Counted from the stretch's first letter, positions 9,113 to 17,026 are shown. The stretch: 64,000 nucleotides of DNA from Phaeodactylibacter luteus (GCF_007993045.1 NZ_VOOR01000026.1:1-64000), one strand, 5' to 3'. Numbers and translations are program-made. The notes: generated from the sequence alone by a model not told the origin.

Positions 9113-9271
9113 GGTTCGAATCTTTGTAGTGATGAAGGTTTGGGGGTTGCTGGGCCCGGAAACGCCGGCAGGTGGAATATCGGCATTTCCGGGCTTTCAA
9201 TCAACGCTACAAAGGTGGGGCTATTTGTATGCCCCGGCAGTGACGAACATCACAATATGAGCGCAGTGCCC

Positions 9272-9925
9272 CTAGAACAATTCTATCCGGTTGCGGCCCA
9301 GCTCCAGCTCCCCATCGTTTTCCAGCTTCTTGAGCAGGCGGGAGATCGCTTCCCGGGAGGCATTGAGGTCGTATGCAATTTCCTGGTGGGTGGCGTGAAG
9401 GGTCCGGCTGTTGTTGGCCTCTGCCTTTTTCTCCAGGTAGTCCATCAGGCGCTCATCCATTTTCTTAAAGGCGATGCTGTCAATGGTGCGCACCAGCTCC
9501 AGCATCCTTTTATCGTAGGAGGTCATGACGAAGTTTTTCCAACTCGGGTAGCGCCCCATCCACTCGTCCATATAACGGGTAGGGATGCCGATAAGGGTCG
9601 TATCTTCTTCTGCCACCGTGCGGATTTCGCTCCGCTTGTCCATCATACAGCAGGTAAAGGACATCGAGCAGGTCTCCCCAGGCTGAAGGTAATAGAGGAA
9701 GAGCTCATTGCCCTCATCGTCTTCCCGGGACACCTTGATGCTGCCGCTGATGATCAACGGCACAATCTTGACGTAGGAGCCGAAGTCCATGATCAGCTCG
9801 CCTGCGTTGAACTGCATGATATTGCCTACCTCTGCAATCTCTTCCTGTAGCTTGCGCTCCGCTATCTGAGGGTAGTGCTGCCTGATGAGCGCCAGTACTT
9901 CACTTTTGGCATTGTCCGTAATCAT
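9272..9925 (-). CDS. Crp/Fnr-family transcriptional regulator
   Basis: A 217-residue regulator with a cyclic-nucleotide-type beta-roll (about 30-115), a dimerisation helix, and a C-terminal winged helix with THQEIAYDLNASREAISRLL (about 179-198), where the recognition helix carries Arg and Glu as in Crp/Fnr proteins. It has three cysteines, Cys86, Cys92 and Cys93, in the beta-roll (GETCSMSFTCCMMD), which suggests thiol or metal sensing instead of cAMP, though not in the FNR [4Fe-4S] pattern. It follows a 59-residue protein gene by nine bases and precedes the SulP transporter by 159 bases, all on the minus strand. Targets are unknown. Confidence 0.92.
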   Translation of the reverse strand: MITDNAKSEVLALIRQHYPQIAERKLQEEIAEVGNIMQFNAGELIMDFGSYVKIVPLIISGSIKVSREDDEGNELFLYYLQPGETCSMSFTCCMMDKRSEIRTVAEEDTTLIGIPTRYMDEWMGRYPSWKNFVMTSYDKRMLELVRTIDSIAFKKMDERLMDYLEKKAEANNSRTLHATHQEIAYDLNASREAISRLLKKLENDGELELGRNRIELF

Positions 9926-9934
9926 AGTCCAGGT

Positions 9935-10114
9935 TTATTGGCTGTTTGGCGATAGCTGCCCCTCTATCCGCTTTAAGCGTTCTTCCAGTTGGAGCAGCTT
10001 TTCTAGTATGATGATATGGGTCTTCTTGGCGTCAATCCCCACTGGGCTGCTGTCGCTATGTATCTCTTTAGCGATGGCATCAAAGGTGGCTTTTTCGACT
10101 TTCAGGCTTTCCAT
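9935..10114 (-). CDS. Small coiled-coil protein, 59 residues
   Basis: A short protein with a charged helical C-terminus (ILEKLLQLEERLKRIEGQL) that looks like a short coiled coil. The frame is open to 10171, but the ATG at 10114 gives a compact protein without a low-complexity leader. It sits nine bases upstream of the Crp/Fnr gene and 66 bases after the methyltransferase gene, so it is probably part of that operon. I do not recognise the family; it may be a small partner of the regulator. Confidence 0.5.
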   Translation of the reverse strand: MESLKVEKATFDAIAKEIHSDSSPVGIDAKKTHIIILEKLLQLEERLKRIEGQLSPNSQ

Positions 10115-10180
10115 GTGGTATCGTTTTTTGATGTGATGTGATGGCGAGGGCAGTTTGATCCAGAGCTCCAAACATGCCCC

Positions 10181-10780
10181 CTAAGCTGGTTTTTGCGCAA
10201 GGAGGCGCACGACCTCTGCCTCGCCCTTGTGATAGGCTCCTTCGCTCAGCAAGGTCTTTTCTTGTGCCAAGACGTGGGGCACAAGGCCCGCAAAGTCCTG
10301 TTCAATAGTTTGGAGGGAGTACAGCATATCCAGTTTTTTTGGCCCCCCTGAAGATAAAGGCAGTTGTTTGAGGTCGAAGGCTTCGAGCAGGATGTAGCCG
10401 CCCGGCTTCAGTGCCTGCATACAGGTTTGATGGAAGGTGGCCCGGACCTCAGGTGGGAGGTGGACGTAAAGCAGCCCGATCAGGTCGTACTGGTTTTCGC
10501 CGAAGTCAAAAGCTTCGGCAGCGCTCACCTCATAATCTACGTTGACGCCCAGCTCTCCGTAGAGCTGCTCGGCTTTGGCTTTCGCCGCTCTGCTATAGTC
10601 AAATGCCCTGACCCGCCACCCCAAGGAAGCTGCATAGGCAGAGTTGCGGCCCTCGCCTTCGGCGGGGAATAGGGCTTTCCCGGCGCCCAGTTGTGGCAGT
10701 TGTTCTGCCAAAAAAGCATTTGGCGCTTTGCCGTATATGTACTCAGGCTCCTGGTACCTTTCGTCCCAAAATTGTTTCAT
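10181..10780 (-). CDS. SAM-dependent methyltransferase, TehB-like
   Basis: A 199-residue class I methyltransferase. The SAM-binding motif I is ALFPAEGEGRNSAYAA (about 32-47), the acidic end of strand 2 is AFDYS (about 54-58), and motif IV is YDLIGLLYVHLPP. The short form starting with WDERY and the pattern with YIYGKAPN resemble TehB and thiopurine-type methyltransferases that detoxify chalcogen or thiol compounds. The ATG at 10780 is preferred over a start at 10804. It is the first gene of a likely operon with the 59-residue protein and the Crp/Fnr regulator. Substrate is unknown; tellurite or selenite methylation is only an inference from family resemblance. Confidence 0.82.
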   Translation of the reverse strand: MKQFWDERYQEPEYIYGKAPNAFLAEQLPQLGAGKALFPAEGEGRNSAYAASLGWRVRAFDYSRAAKAKAEQLYGELGVNVDYEVSAAEAFDFGENQYDLIGLLYVHLPPEVRATFHQTCMQALKPGGYILLEAFDLKQLPLSSGGPKKLDMLYSLQTIEQDFAGLVPHVLAQEKTLLSEGAYHKGEAEVVRLLAQKPA

Positions 10781-10877
10781 GAATTGGTAGCTTTTGCGCC
10801 CCAAGGCCTTTAAGCTGCCTTGGGAGATTATTGTCTTAGTTGGGTCAGTTACCCTGTTTTTTGCCTTTGAAAAGCCA

Positions 10878-11060
10878 GGCGCAATCCAGGCTGCCAGTTT
10901 TTTGGCCTGCCCAGCCTGTTTTTCGGTATGGGGCCTCCCCCTGCCGGCAGGCAGGGGGCGCTATGTTCCGGGGCTCGCTATCCGCTCGGCCCTAACGGGC
11001 TTGCAACCCCTCCACAGCGCTAGTCCGATGCCATTGCAAAGGCTATACCGGCCTCCTTTT
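10878..11060 (-). repeat. Family A repeat, copy A2 (one end lost)
   Basis: The core reads on the minus strand. The left end GGCGCAATCCAGGCTGCCAG is a diverged family A terminus and the core CGGGGCTCGCTATCCGCTCG is well kept. The distal end is missing: a different MITE begins four bases later at 11064, so its insertion or a linked deletion may have removed that end. Confidence 0.7.
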
Positions 11061-11063
11061 TTA

Positions 11064-11258
11064 GAGCGTGTTGGGATTTTGGCCTTCTAGTCGAGAGCTA
11101 GCAAATTTTTGATTAGCCGAGGCCCGAAAACCGGAGTTTAGCCAAGTCCCGCTTTTTATGCACAAAAGCGGGAAGGGGTTTCGGGGCGAAGTATAAGCGA
11201 AAAAGTGTCCCGTTGTCTAGCGGGATAGACCACCGATTACTAAAATCCCAACACGCTC
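11064..11258. mobile_element. MITE with 17-bp inverted repeats and TTA duplication
   Basis: A 195-bp non-coding element with perfect terminal inverted repeats GAGCGTGTTGGGATTTT at 11064-11080 and the complement at 11242-11258. It is flanked on both sides by TTA (11061-11063 and 11259-11261), a 3-bp target duplication of the TNA kind seen for IS5-family (IS1031-like) elements, whose ends also often start with GAG. An internal hairpin (CCCGC...GCGGG) lies near the middle. No transposase is present. Confidence 0.8.
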
Positions 11259-11314
11259 TTACAGCCGCAACCCCTGTTGGCGAAGCTGTCTGCTAAAGGC
11301 CGAAGCCTTGAGGC

Positions 11315-11644
11315 TCAATCCATAAGCCCTTCCCTTTTTAATGCAGCTTGCCCCCCAACGAGGTAAGCGAGCTGAAGAAAACCGGCGCGGGCCATTTTCT
11401 GAACCGCGAGTAGCGCCCTCCTGCCCCCATCGTCATAGATGAAGTAGGGGCGCATAACGTCCATGCTGTCCAAGGCCACATCAAAATCATCATCCAGATA
11501 ATCCAGATGCTCAGCCCCTTCTAAGGGAGGGGCGTCCGATAGCTCCTTGGCTGTGCGCACATCAAGCAGCACCGCATCTTGCGTGAGCGCCAGCTCCACG
11601 AGGAAAAGATCTGCTGATAGGGCCCGGTAGGGGAGCATGGACAA
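11315..11644 (-). CDS. Rhodanese-like protein lacking the active-site cysteine
   Basis: A 109-residue single-domain rhodanese fold: DAVLLDVRTAKEL (about 23-35) is the strand and Asp-Val-Arg motif, and PYFIYDDGGRRALLAVQKM (66-84) is the active-site loop region. In working rhodaneses the loop reads Y-C-x-x-G-x-R-S; here Asp71 stands where the catalytic Cys belongs, so sulfur transfer by a persulfide is unlikely. It may bind a partner or a thiolated ligand instead. The gene is 96 bases downstream of the ArsR-type regulator on the same strand, a pairing often seen for sulfide or persulfide response genes. Confidence 0.75.
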   Translation of the reverse strand: MSMLPYRALSADLFLVELALTQDAVLLDVRTAKELSDAPPLEGAEHLDYLDDDFDVALDSMDVMRPYFIYDDGGRRALLAVQKMARAGFLQLAYLVGGQAALKREGLMD

Positions 11645-11740
11645 TATTTTTAAAGAAAATCAAAAATAGGGTCAATTATTCATATGTACAAGCCAAAATA
11701 TAGCCCATTGCTATCTGGGCTAGGGGGGCGTCAGCCTGGG

Positions 11741-12058
11741 TCACATATTGCACTGGCAGTTCTCCAAGCATTCGATAATTAGAGAAACATCCCTTTCCTT
11801 AAGGGAATAGAGCATGCTGCGGCCGTCCCGTTTTACGGCAAGAATGCCTTTAAGGCGCATATTCTGTAGGTGGTGGGAGGTCAGTGACTGCTCGCTCCCC
11901 AGCTTTTCGCAAATGTCAGAGACCGAGAGTTCTGGGTACTGTTCCAAGAGGTGGACAATGCCCAGGCGTAGGGGGTGGGCCACTGTTTTTAAGATAAAGG
12001 CAATCCGTTCTAGCTTTTCAGCATCGGCTTGGGAGAGGGTTCCGCTTTTGGCTTCCAT
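11741..12058 (-). CDS. ArsR-family winged-helix regulator
   Basis: A 105-residue regulator with the usual ArsR layout: AHPLRLGIVHLLEQYPELSV, a recognition region SEQSLTSHHLQNMRLKGIL and a beta-wing AVKRDGRSMLYSL. The arsenic-type site (ELCVCDL) is absent; the equivalent segment is LSVSDIC. The C-terminus ends CLENCQCNM, giving a three-cysteine cluster that could bind metal or sense persulfide. The ATG at 12058 is chosen over one three codons upstream. It precedes the rhodanese-like gene and likely controls it. The effector is not known. Confidence 0.88.
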   Translation of the reverse strand: MEAKSGTLSQADAEKLERIAFILKTVAHPLRLGIVHLLEQYPELSVSDICEKLGSEQSLTSHHLQNMRLKGILAVKRDGRSMLYSLKERDVSLIIECLENCQCNM

Positions 12059-12166
12059 AACTTGCAAAGTATGATTATATGTTCATGGAAACGTAAAAAA
12101 ACGCAAGAGGTTGTAGGAAAATTGATTTTTCTACAGGGTAAGTAGGGAAATAACACTTTTCCTAGC

Positions 12167-12493
12167 TTACTTTTTGCCTTTCAGGAACTTTTTGAAACGG
12201 CTCGACAGCCCGGTGGGCTCAGGGATGTGCAATTGCCGGATGGCGCTCGTCTGGCCAAGGCTGATCCATGCATTGTAGCGCCCAGGCTTCAAGCGTGAAA
12301 TATTGAGCGATTCTTTATGAGGGCCCGGGGTGAGCTGGGCCTTTTGGTGAAGATAGGAGCGGCCTTTTTCGTCCAGAAGGTCAATGCTCAGCAGGGCTGC
12401 CTCGGCGCAAAAACAGTGGAGGATAGCCTTAGGGGCAGAACCCTCTGTCAGAATGGACAAAGTACCAATCTTTGTTTCCGGAACTTTTTTCAT
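12167..12493 (-). CDS. Hypothetical beta-rich protein, 108 residues
   Basis: A short protein with alternating strands and turns (ALLSIDLLDEKGRSYLHQ, then LNISRLKPGRYNAWISLGQ), a pattern like the Ig-like sorting domains of T9SS cargo, but with no signal peptide and no cargo domain. The end is strongly basic (SSRFKKFLKGKK). I do not recognise a family. It is upstream of the ArsR gene on the same strand with a 108-base gap. Codon use is like its neighbours. It could be a stand-alone domain, or a decayed remnant of a longer secreted protein. Confidence 0.5.
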   Translation of the reverse strand: MKKVPETKIGTLSILTEGSAPKAILHCFCAEAALLSIDLLDEKGRSYLHQKAQLTPGPHKESLNISRLKPGRYNAWISLGQTSAIRQLHIPEPTGLSSRFKKFLKGKK

Positions 12494-13097
12494 GCGTATG
12501 TGTGTGTAGTTGTCTACTTTTTGTATTTGTGCAATTGGGCTGTGCTACGTTTTTCCCAGTACAGTACGCATTAACAGCGCATGATGATGAGCTGTCATGG
12601 ATAAACGGAGCTAAAGGCACTTTGGGATGTCCTATTGTGCGGGAGGGCATCATTCCGGTGCGCTTTAATGTTTGTTTGGAGCACTTGAGGGTGCCCGATT
12701 TGTAGGTTTGAGTAGCTTAGGAGTGCAGGCAAAGCACCATACTTAGGAGCTTCAAACGTTCTGGCTGGCAAGCTTGCCAGCCCTGCATCCGCTAGTTTGG
12801 GCCCCACAGTTCCTGTTTCGGGCAAGGGGCTGTGGGCCGTCAGAGCGCTATGTTTGAAAGGCTGGCTTAATTGGCCTGGGTACGTTTGTAAGCAAGGAGG
12901 GGCGTAAGGGGAAAACGGCATATCCCTCCTCAGTTCCACAAATATAGGTTTTTTCCAGCAATGGTGGCAGTGGTTTTCAAATTGTATTGTGTGCTTGCCG
13001 GGCAGGGCGGAACTTGGCCAGCCCGGCAGCCTTATGGCCAGCAGTGTTCGTCAGGCTCTTATGCCTCAATGCTGCTGCGTGGATTTGGAGCATGAAA
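12494..13097. other. Non-coding interval with palindromes
   Basis: No convincing gene. It contains a perfect 20-bp palindrome GGCTGGCAAGCTTGCCAGCC (12763-12782), an inverted repeat pairing GGCCCCACAG (12800-12809) with CTGTGGGCC (12830-12838), and a hairpin TGCCGGGC/GCCCGGCA (12996-13003 with 13021-13028). Short open frames are present on both strands but show no recognisable motif. Confidence 0.5.
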
Positions 13098-13127
13098 AAA
13101 GCCCCACTGGTATTCCGGTGGGGCTTT
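13098..13127 (-). terminator. Intrinsic terminator of tRNA-Leu
   Basis: GCCCCACTGG (13101-13110) pairs with CCGGTGGGGC (13115-13124), with one T-G pair and loop TATT. On the minus strand the stem is followed by a T run (13100-13095). It lies just past the 3' end of tRNA-Leu. Confidence 0.85.
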
Positions 13128-13129
13128 CG

Positions 13130-13213
13130 TGCCCAGAACAGGATTCGAACCTGCACATCCATAAGGACACTACCCCCTCAAGGTAGCGCGTCTACCAATT
13201 TCGCCATCTGGGC
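13130..13213 (-). tRNA. tRNA-Leu (anticodon GAG)
   Basis: Read on the minus strand this is an 84-nt class II tRNA. The acceptor stem pairs GCCCAGA with TCTGGGC, the discriminator is A, the D-loop region reads TGGTAGACGC, the anticodon stem CTACC/GGTAG frames loop TTGAGGG giving anticodon GAG, a long variable arm follows, and the T-arm is GCAGGTTCGAATCCTGT. The 3' CCA is not encoded. A terminator follows directly. Confidence 0.97.
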
Positions 13214-13311
13214 AAGGTAAGAATAGGCCGAAGCCCTATGCCTTTCTTTCAAAAGCGTGGCAAAGATACGGTATTTGCCAGGACTTTAGCAAGCAAAAAG
13301 ATGAAAAAATC

Positions 13312-14076
13312 CTAGCCTCGTTTCAAAGCGGCATCCCGGAGGCGCTGAAGGAATGGGGAAGCGAAGATGAAATCCTGTAGCGTTGCGTTGTCGCTCTCCA
13401 GCACATCTTCATTGGTGCCCCGCCAGGCGAGCTTGCCCTGATAAAGGAGCACAATATTGTCTCCGATCTCCATCACTGAGTTCATATCGTGGGTATTGAT
13501 AATGGTTGTGATGTTCTTTTCTATAGTGATATCGCGGATCAGCTCGTCAATGACAATAGAGGTTTTGGGGTCGAGCCCGGAGTTGGGCTCATCGCAGAAC
13601 AGGTATTTGGGGTCCAAGACTATGGCCCGGGCAATGCCTACCCGCTTCTGCATGCCCCCGCTGATCTCGGAAGGGAAATTGGCGTTTGCCCCTTCAAGGT
13701 TGACCCGCTCTAGGCATTTGTCTACTTGCTGCCGTTTTTCTTTAAGGGTCAACGTGGAGAACATATCCAAAGGGAAACGGATGTTCTCTTCTACCGTCAT
13801 GGAGTCGAAAAGCGCAGAAGCCTGAAAGAGCATGCCCACTTCCATCCGGATGTTCCGCATTTGCTTGCGGTCTAGCGCGAAGAAGTCGGTATCGTCGTAC
13901 CACACTTTGCCGCTAGTAGGCTCTAGCAGGCCGACCAAAAGCTTAAGCAGCACCGTCTTGCCGGCCCCACTGCGCCCAATGATGAGGTTGGTCTTGCCTT
14001 TGTAAAATTCAGTGGTAATCCCCTTTAGGACTTCCGTCTCATCAAATGATTTGAAAATGTCTTCTGTACGGATCAT
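13312..14076 (-). CDS. mlaF: MlaF-like ABC transporter ATPase
   Basis: A 254-residue ATPase of the phospholipid-transport (Mla/Mce) ABC class. Walker A is GRSGAGKT (34-41), the Q-loop is near MLFQASALFDSMTVEEN, the signature is SEISGGMQKRVGIARA and Walker B is YLFCDEPNSGLDP. The SALFDSMTVEENI stretch and the NSGLDP form are typical of MlaF. It is seven bases downstream of the permease gene, so the pair is an operon. The complex would move phospholipids between inner and outer membranes with an MCE-domain protein; no MCE gene is seen in this window. Confidence 0.93.
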   Translation of the reverse strand: MIRTEDIFKSFDETEVLKGITTEFYKGKTNLIIGRSGAGKTVLLKLLVGLLEPTSGKVWYDDTDFFALDRKQMRNIRMEVGMLFQASALFDSMTVEENIRFPLDMFSTLTLKEKRQQVDKCLERVNLEGANANFPSEISGGMQKRVGIARAIVLDPKYLFCDEPNSGLDPKTSIVIDELIRDITIEKNITTIINTHDMNSVMEIGDNIVLLYQGKLAWRGTNEDVLESDNATLQDFIFASPFLQRLRDAALKRG

Positions 14077-14083
14077 ATCATTG

Positions 14084-14833
14084 CTAGCTAGTCAGTACGA
14101 CGGCCAGGAGGTAATCGGCCACCAAAATTAGGATGTCACTAAATACGACAGCATTGGTGCTGGCCTGCCCGAGCTCAATGCTGCCCCCCCGCACGTGGTA
14201 CCCTTGGTAAGCGGGCACTGTAGTCAGGATAAAGGAAAAGACAAGGGCTTTGATAAACATCATGGTCACATTGAAGGGGTCGAAAAAAGAGCGCAGCCCC
14301 TTTATGTAATCTGCGTCGGCCATTACCCCTGTTGGCACACTGGCCAGATAGCCGCCAATGATGCTGATGAAGGCGCCTACGGCTACAAGCATAGGGATGA
14401 CAATCAGGGCCGCAATGACTTTGGGCATGATGAGGTAGGCGGCTGTATTGACGCCCATGATCTCCATCGCATCGATGTGCTCCTTTTGGCGCATCCCGCC
14501 AATTTCGGCCGCAATATTTGACCCGACCTTGCCTGCCAGGACCAAACAGGTGAAGGTGGGGGCGAGCTCAATGATGGTCATATCCCGCACTACGTAGCCG
14601 ATGTAATACACCGGCACCAGGGTGCCGTCTAGTTGATAGGAGAATTGTACCGCGGTCACGGCCCCGATGAAAATCGCAATGAGGCAAACGATAAATAGGG
14701 ATCCGATCCCGATGTCGTTCATCTGCCGCATCGTCTCCTTATAATACATGGATGCCCGCTCTGGCTTGGAGAATGCGGACCCGAGCATGATGACGTAGCG
14801 CCCAAAATGGTGGAATAAGTTCTTGAATAACAT
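14084..14833 (-). CDS. mlaE: MlaE-like ABC transporter permease
   Basis: A 249-residue permease with the MlaE layout: an amphipathic N-terminus, about five or six membrane helices and the conserved central segment LAGKVGSNIAAEIGGMRQKE, followed by EHIDAMEIMGVN. The ATG at 14833 is used; the open frame upstream to 14938 is basic and low complexity. It lies seven bases before the ATPase gene. Together they form the inner-membrane part of a phospholipid or lipid transporter that maintains outer-membrane asymmetry. Confidence 0.93.
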   Translation of the reverse strand: MLFKNLFHHFGRYVIMLGSAFSKPERASMYYKETMRQMNDIGIGSLFIVCLIAIFIGAVTAVQFSYQLDGTLVPVYYIGYVVRDMTIIELAPTFTCLVLAGKVGSNIAAEIGGMRQKEHIDAMEIMGVNTAAYLIMPKVIAALIVIPMLVAVGAFISIIGGYLASVPTGVMADADYIKGLRSFFDPFNVTMMFIKALVFSFILTTVPAYQGYHVRGGSIELGQASTNAVVFSDILILVADYLLAVVLTS

Positions 14834-15064
14834 ACGCGTTTCTGTTCCTTCAGTCTGATTTGCAGGCCAGTGGCCGGGCCTTGCATGTGCCGGCAATACC
14901 TTGCGCGCCCGCCTCTCCGGGCAGGCTGTGCCCCGCAAAGGTAGCCAAGCCCTGCCAAACTGCCCGGAGAACGGGTTTATTATTTTATAGCGGGCTGAAG
15001 CCTATGGGCGATAGGCATTCTAGGGCTGTCTAAACTCAACCCCTAGGCTATTCGTTTCTCTGAT

Positions 15065-15772
15065 ATGAAAAACAGACCTTACGTATTCATTACAGGGGCG
15101 ACGAAAGGGATCGGGCGGGCCTTGGCGCAGCGCTTTGCGCTTGAAGGGGCTCACCTTGCGCTCAGCGCACGCACCCCCAAAGACTTGGAAGCCTTGAAAG
15201 CGGGCCTTTTAAAGGGCGGTGCAACCGGGGAGGTTCACCTTTTCCCTGCAGACCTCAGCCAAAAGGCAGAGGCTGTTGCCCTCGCTGCAGCCGTGAGCGC
15301 GGCCTTCCCCCACCTTGATGTGCTGGTCAACAACGCCGGGCTTTTCCGGCCAGGCCAAGTGCTCGGGGAGGCAGAGGAAGCTATGGAGCAGATGCTGGCG
15401 GTCAACTTGCTGGCGCCGTATTATCTTTCGCGGGGGCTGCTGCCGCGGATGCGCCGGGGCAGTCATCTCTTCAACGTCGCTTCCGTAGCGGGCCGGGAGG
15501 GTTATGTTGGAAAAGGTTCTTATGGGGTATCCAAAGCGGCCCTGTTGTCATTGACCAACACCCTCAGGCATGAGCTGCGAGAAGCGGGCGTAAGGGTGAC
15601 AGCTGTGCTCCCCGGCCCTACCTGGTCGGCTTCTTGGGAGGGCGCAGACCTGCCGGCGCAGCGGCTGCTGCAGGCGAGCGAGGTGGCAGCCTCTATTTGG
15701 CAGGCTTGGGCGATGCCGCCCAATGCCGTAATCGAAGAAATTGTCATACGCCCCCAACTGGGCGATTTGTGA
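15065..15772 (+). CDS. Short-chain dehydrogenase/reductase
   Basis: A 235-residue Rossmann-fold oxidoreductase. The cofactor loop is TGATKGIG (10-17), NNAG is near residue 90, and the catalytic set is Ser in VASVAG with Tyr and Lys in GSYGVSKAAL. Arg near residue 36 after the second strand (SARTPKDL) suggests NADP(H). The substrate is not predictable. Another SDR gene follows after 41 bases, with a stable 9-bp hairpin between them (15775-15797), so they are likely one transcript whose second part may be attenuated. Confidence 0.92.
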   Translation: MKNRPYVFITGATKGIGRALAQRFALEGAHLALSARTPKDLEALKAGLLKGGATGEVHLFPADLSQKAEAVALAAAVSAAFPHLDVLVNNAGLFRPGQVLGEAEEAMEQMLAVNLLAPYYLSRGLLPRMRRGSHLFNVASVAGREGYVGKGSYGVSKAALLSLTNTLRHELREAGVRVTAVLPGPTWSASWEGADLPAQRLLQASEVAASIWQAWAMPPNAVIEEIVIRPQLGDL

Positions 15773-15774
15773 AG

Positions 15775-15797
15775 CGGCAGGGCGGGCAGCCCTGCCG
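15775..15797 (+). promoter_or_regulatory. Hairpin between the two SDR genes
   Basis: CGGCAGGGC (15775-15783) pairs perfectly with GCCCTGCCG (15789-15797) over a five-base loop. The following bases TGTTAAAAT are not a T run, so it is a weak terminator at most; it could set the ratio of the two proteins or protect an upstream message end. Confidence 0.4.
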
Positions 15798-15813
15798 TGT
15801 TAAAATAAGAACG

Positions 15814-16503
15814 ATGAAAAACATCATTATCACAGGTGCGAGCCGTGGCATAGGCAGGGATACCGCCCTGCAACTGGCAAAGGAGGGGCACCGGGTGCTG
15901 GCCATCTCAAGGAATGAGGGGGCGCTGCGTGCTTTGGAAGCAGAAGCCGGGGGGCAACTGCAGGCCCTGCCTTTTGATCTGACGAGCACGGATTGCCGGG
16001 CAGTGGTGGCGGCGGCTGATAGCTGGGGGCATGTAGATGCTGTGGTCAACAACGCGGGCTACCTGCTCAATAAGCCGTTTCACGAGACTACCGGTGCGGA
16101 CTGGGAAAAAATAATGGGGGTCAATTTTTATGGCCCGGCCCGGCTGTTGCAAATGCTGCGCCCGTACCTTCAGGCAGCGCCTCGTGCGCACGTGGTCAAT
16201 ATAGGCAGCATGGGCGGTTATCAGGGCAGCTCGAAGTTCCCGGGGCTGCTGGCTTACAGTGTGAGCAAAGGGGCCCTGGCAGTCTTGACGGAGTGCCTGG
16301 CAGAGGAGTGGAAACAGGAAGGGGTGGCGGTAAACTGCTTAGCATTGGGCGCAGTACAGACGGAGATGCTGGCGGCTGCTTTCCCTGGCATGCAGGCTCC
16401 GGTGAGCAGTGAGGACATGGGCGGGTTCTTGTCCTATTTCACTTTGCATGGGCATCAGTTTTTTAATGGCAAAGTGCTGCCGGTGTCGGTCTCCACGCCT
16501 TGA
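15814..16503 (+). CDS. Short-chain dehydrogenase/reductase
   Basis: A 229-residue classical SDR: TGASRGIG (7-14) for NAD(P) binding, VVNNAG near residue 80, catalytic Ser in NIGSMGGYQG and Tyr-x-x-x-Lys in LAYSVSKGAL. The basic residue in ISRNEGAL suggests NADP(H). The ATG at 15814 is right for the family; the open frame upstream overlaps the preceding gene. It differs clearly from its neighbour, so it is not a recent duplicate. The substrate is unknown. Confidence 0.92.
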   Translation: MKNIIITGASRGIGRDTALQLAKEGHRVLAISRNEGALRALEAEAGGQLQALPFDLTSTDCRAVVAAADSWGHVDAVVNNAGYLLNKPFHETTGADWEKIMGVNFYGPARLLQMLRPYLQAAPRAHVVNIGSMGGYQGSSKFPGLLAYSVSKGALAVLTECLAEEWKQEGVAVNCLALGAVQTEMLAAAFPGMQAPVSSEDMGGFLSYFTLHGHQFFNGKVLPVSVSTP

Positions 16504-16510
16504 TGTTTAT

Positions 16511-16719
16511 GGCCGCAAACCAGATTGTCATTTTTCGGCCTGCCCCCTTCGCAAGGATTGGGGCCTGCCCCTGCCAAAAGGCAGGTGCCGCTATGCTCCG
16601 GGGCTCGCTCTTCGCTCGGCCCTGTCGGGCTTACACCCCTGCGCAGCGCTAGGCCAATGCCAGGCTAGTGCCTTAAGCCCGAAAAGCACAAACGCCTGCG
16701 ATATTTTGGTTCACGCCCA
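16511..16719 (-). repeat. Family A repeat, copy A3 (both ends intact)
   Basis: A 209-bp copy starting eight bases after the SDR stop. Left end GGCCGCAAACCAGATTGTC and right end the complement of GGGCGTGAACCAAAATATCG form imperfect terminal inverted repeats. The core lies on the minus strand. Inside its right part is CTAGTGCCTTAAGCC, the same 15 bases that begin the MITE at 46860, which may be a nested remnant. Confidence 0.8.
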
Positions 16720-16744
16720 TGTTTATTCAGCAAAAAACGTGTGT

Positions 16745-17005
16745 ATGCAGATTGCAGTCGAAGTTTCGTTGTACCCGTTCCGGCCTGATTACGAAGGCCC
16801 TATCTTGAAATTCATCGGCCGGCTGAAAGCCGTGGAAGGGCTGAGGGTGGAGGTCAATACGATGAGCACGCAAGTTTTTGGGGCTTTTGACCAGGTCATG
16901 CCTGCAATACAGGGAGCGATCAGGGAGGTATTCATAGAGGAGCACACTGCGGTGCTTGCGATGAAAGTGCTGCAAGTGAACGGGGGGGCACAGCCTATGC
17001 CTTAG
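16745..17005 (+). CDS. YkoF/MTH1187-like thiamine-binding domain protein
   Basis: An 86-residue ferredoxin-like domain resembling the YkoF/MTH1187 family: MQIAVEVSLYPFRPDYEGPI, then VEVNTMSTQVFGAFDQVMPA and a final VLAMKVLQVN strand. Members bind thiamine or its pyrimidine part, often as oligomers. No signal peptide. The gene stands between two family A repeats (copies A3 and A4), 140 bases before the Nramp-like transporter. A link to thiamine transport is family-based inference. The ATG at 16745 was chosen as the family starts there; the frame is open far upstream only because it runs through the repeat. Confidence 0.72.
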   Translation: MQIAVEVSLYPFRPDYEGPILKFIGRLKAVEGLRVEVNTMSTQVFGAFDQVMPAIQGAIREVFIEEHTAVLAMKVLQVNGGAQPMP

Positions 17006-17026
17006 GGCACTGCCTGGCTGCGTGAG

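Noticed and set aside
12472-12705. 77-codon plus-strand open frame in the palindrome-rich spacer
   Set aside because: Overlaps the 5' end of a likely gene on the other strand and has a Cys- and Val-rich low-complexity start; possibly a decayed remnant but not supportable.
16409-16744. Open frames through family A repeats that translate to a common peptide (…LPLPxGRCRYAPGLALRSAL…)
   Set aside because: The same peptide-like frame appears in several repeats (near 2183-2389, 10794-11090, 37302-37618, 50248-50478 and 59637-59895). It follows the conserved DNA of the element in changing contexts, with different starts and ends, and codes for no recognisable domain.
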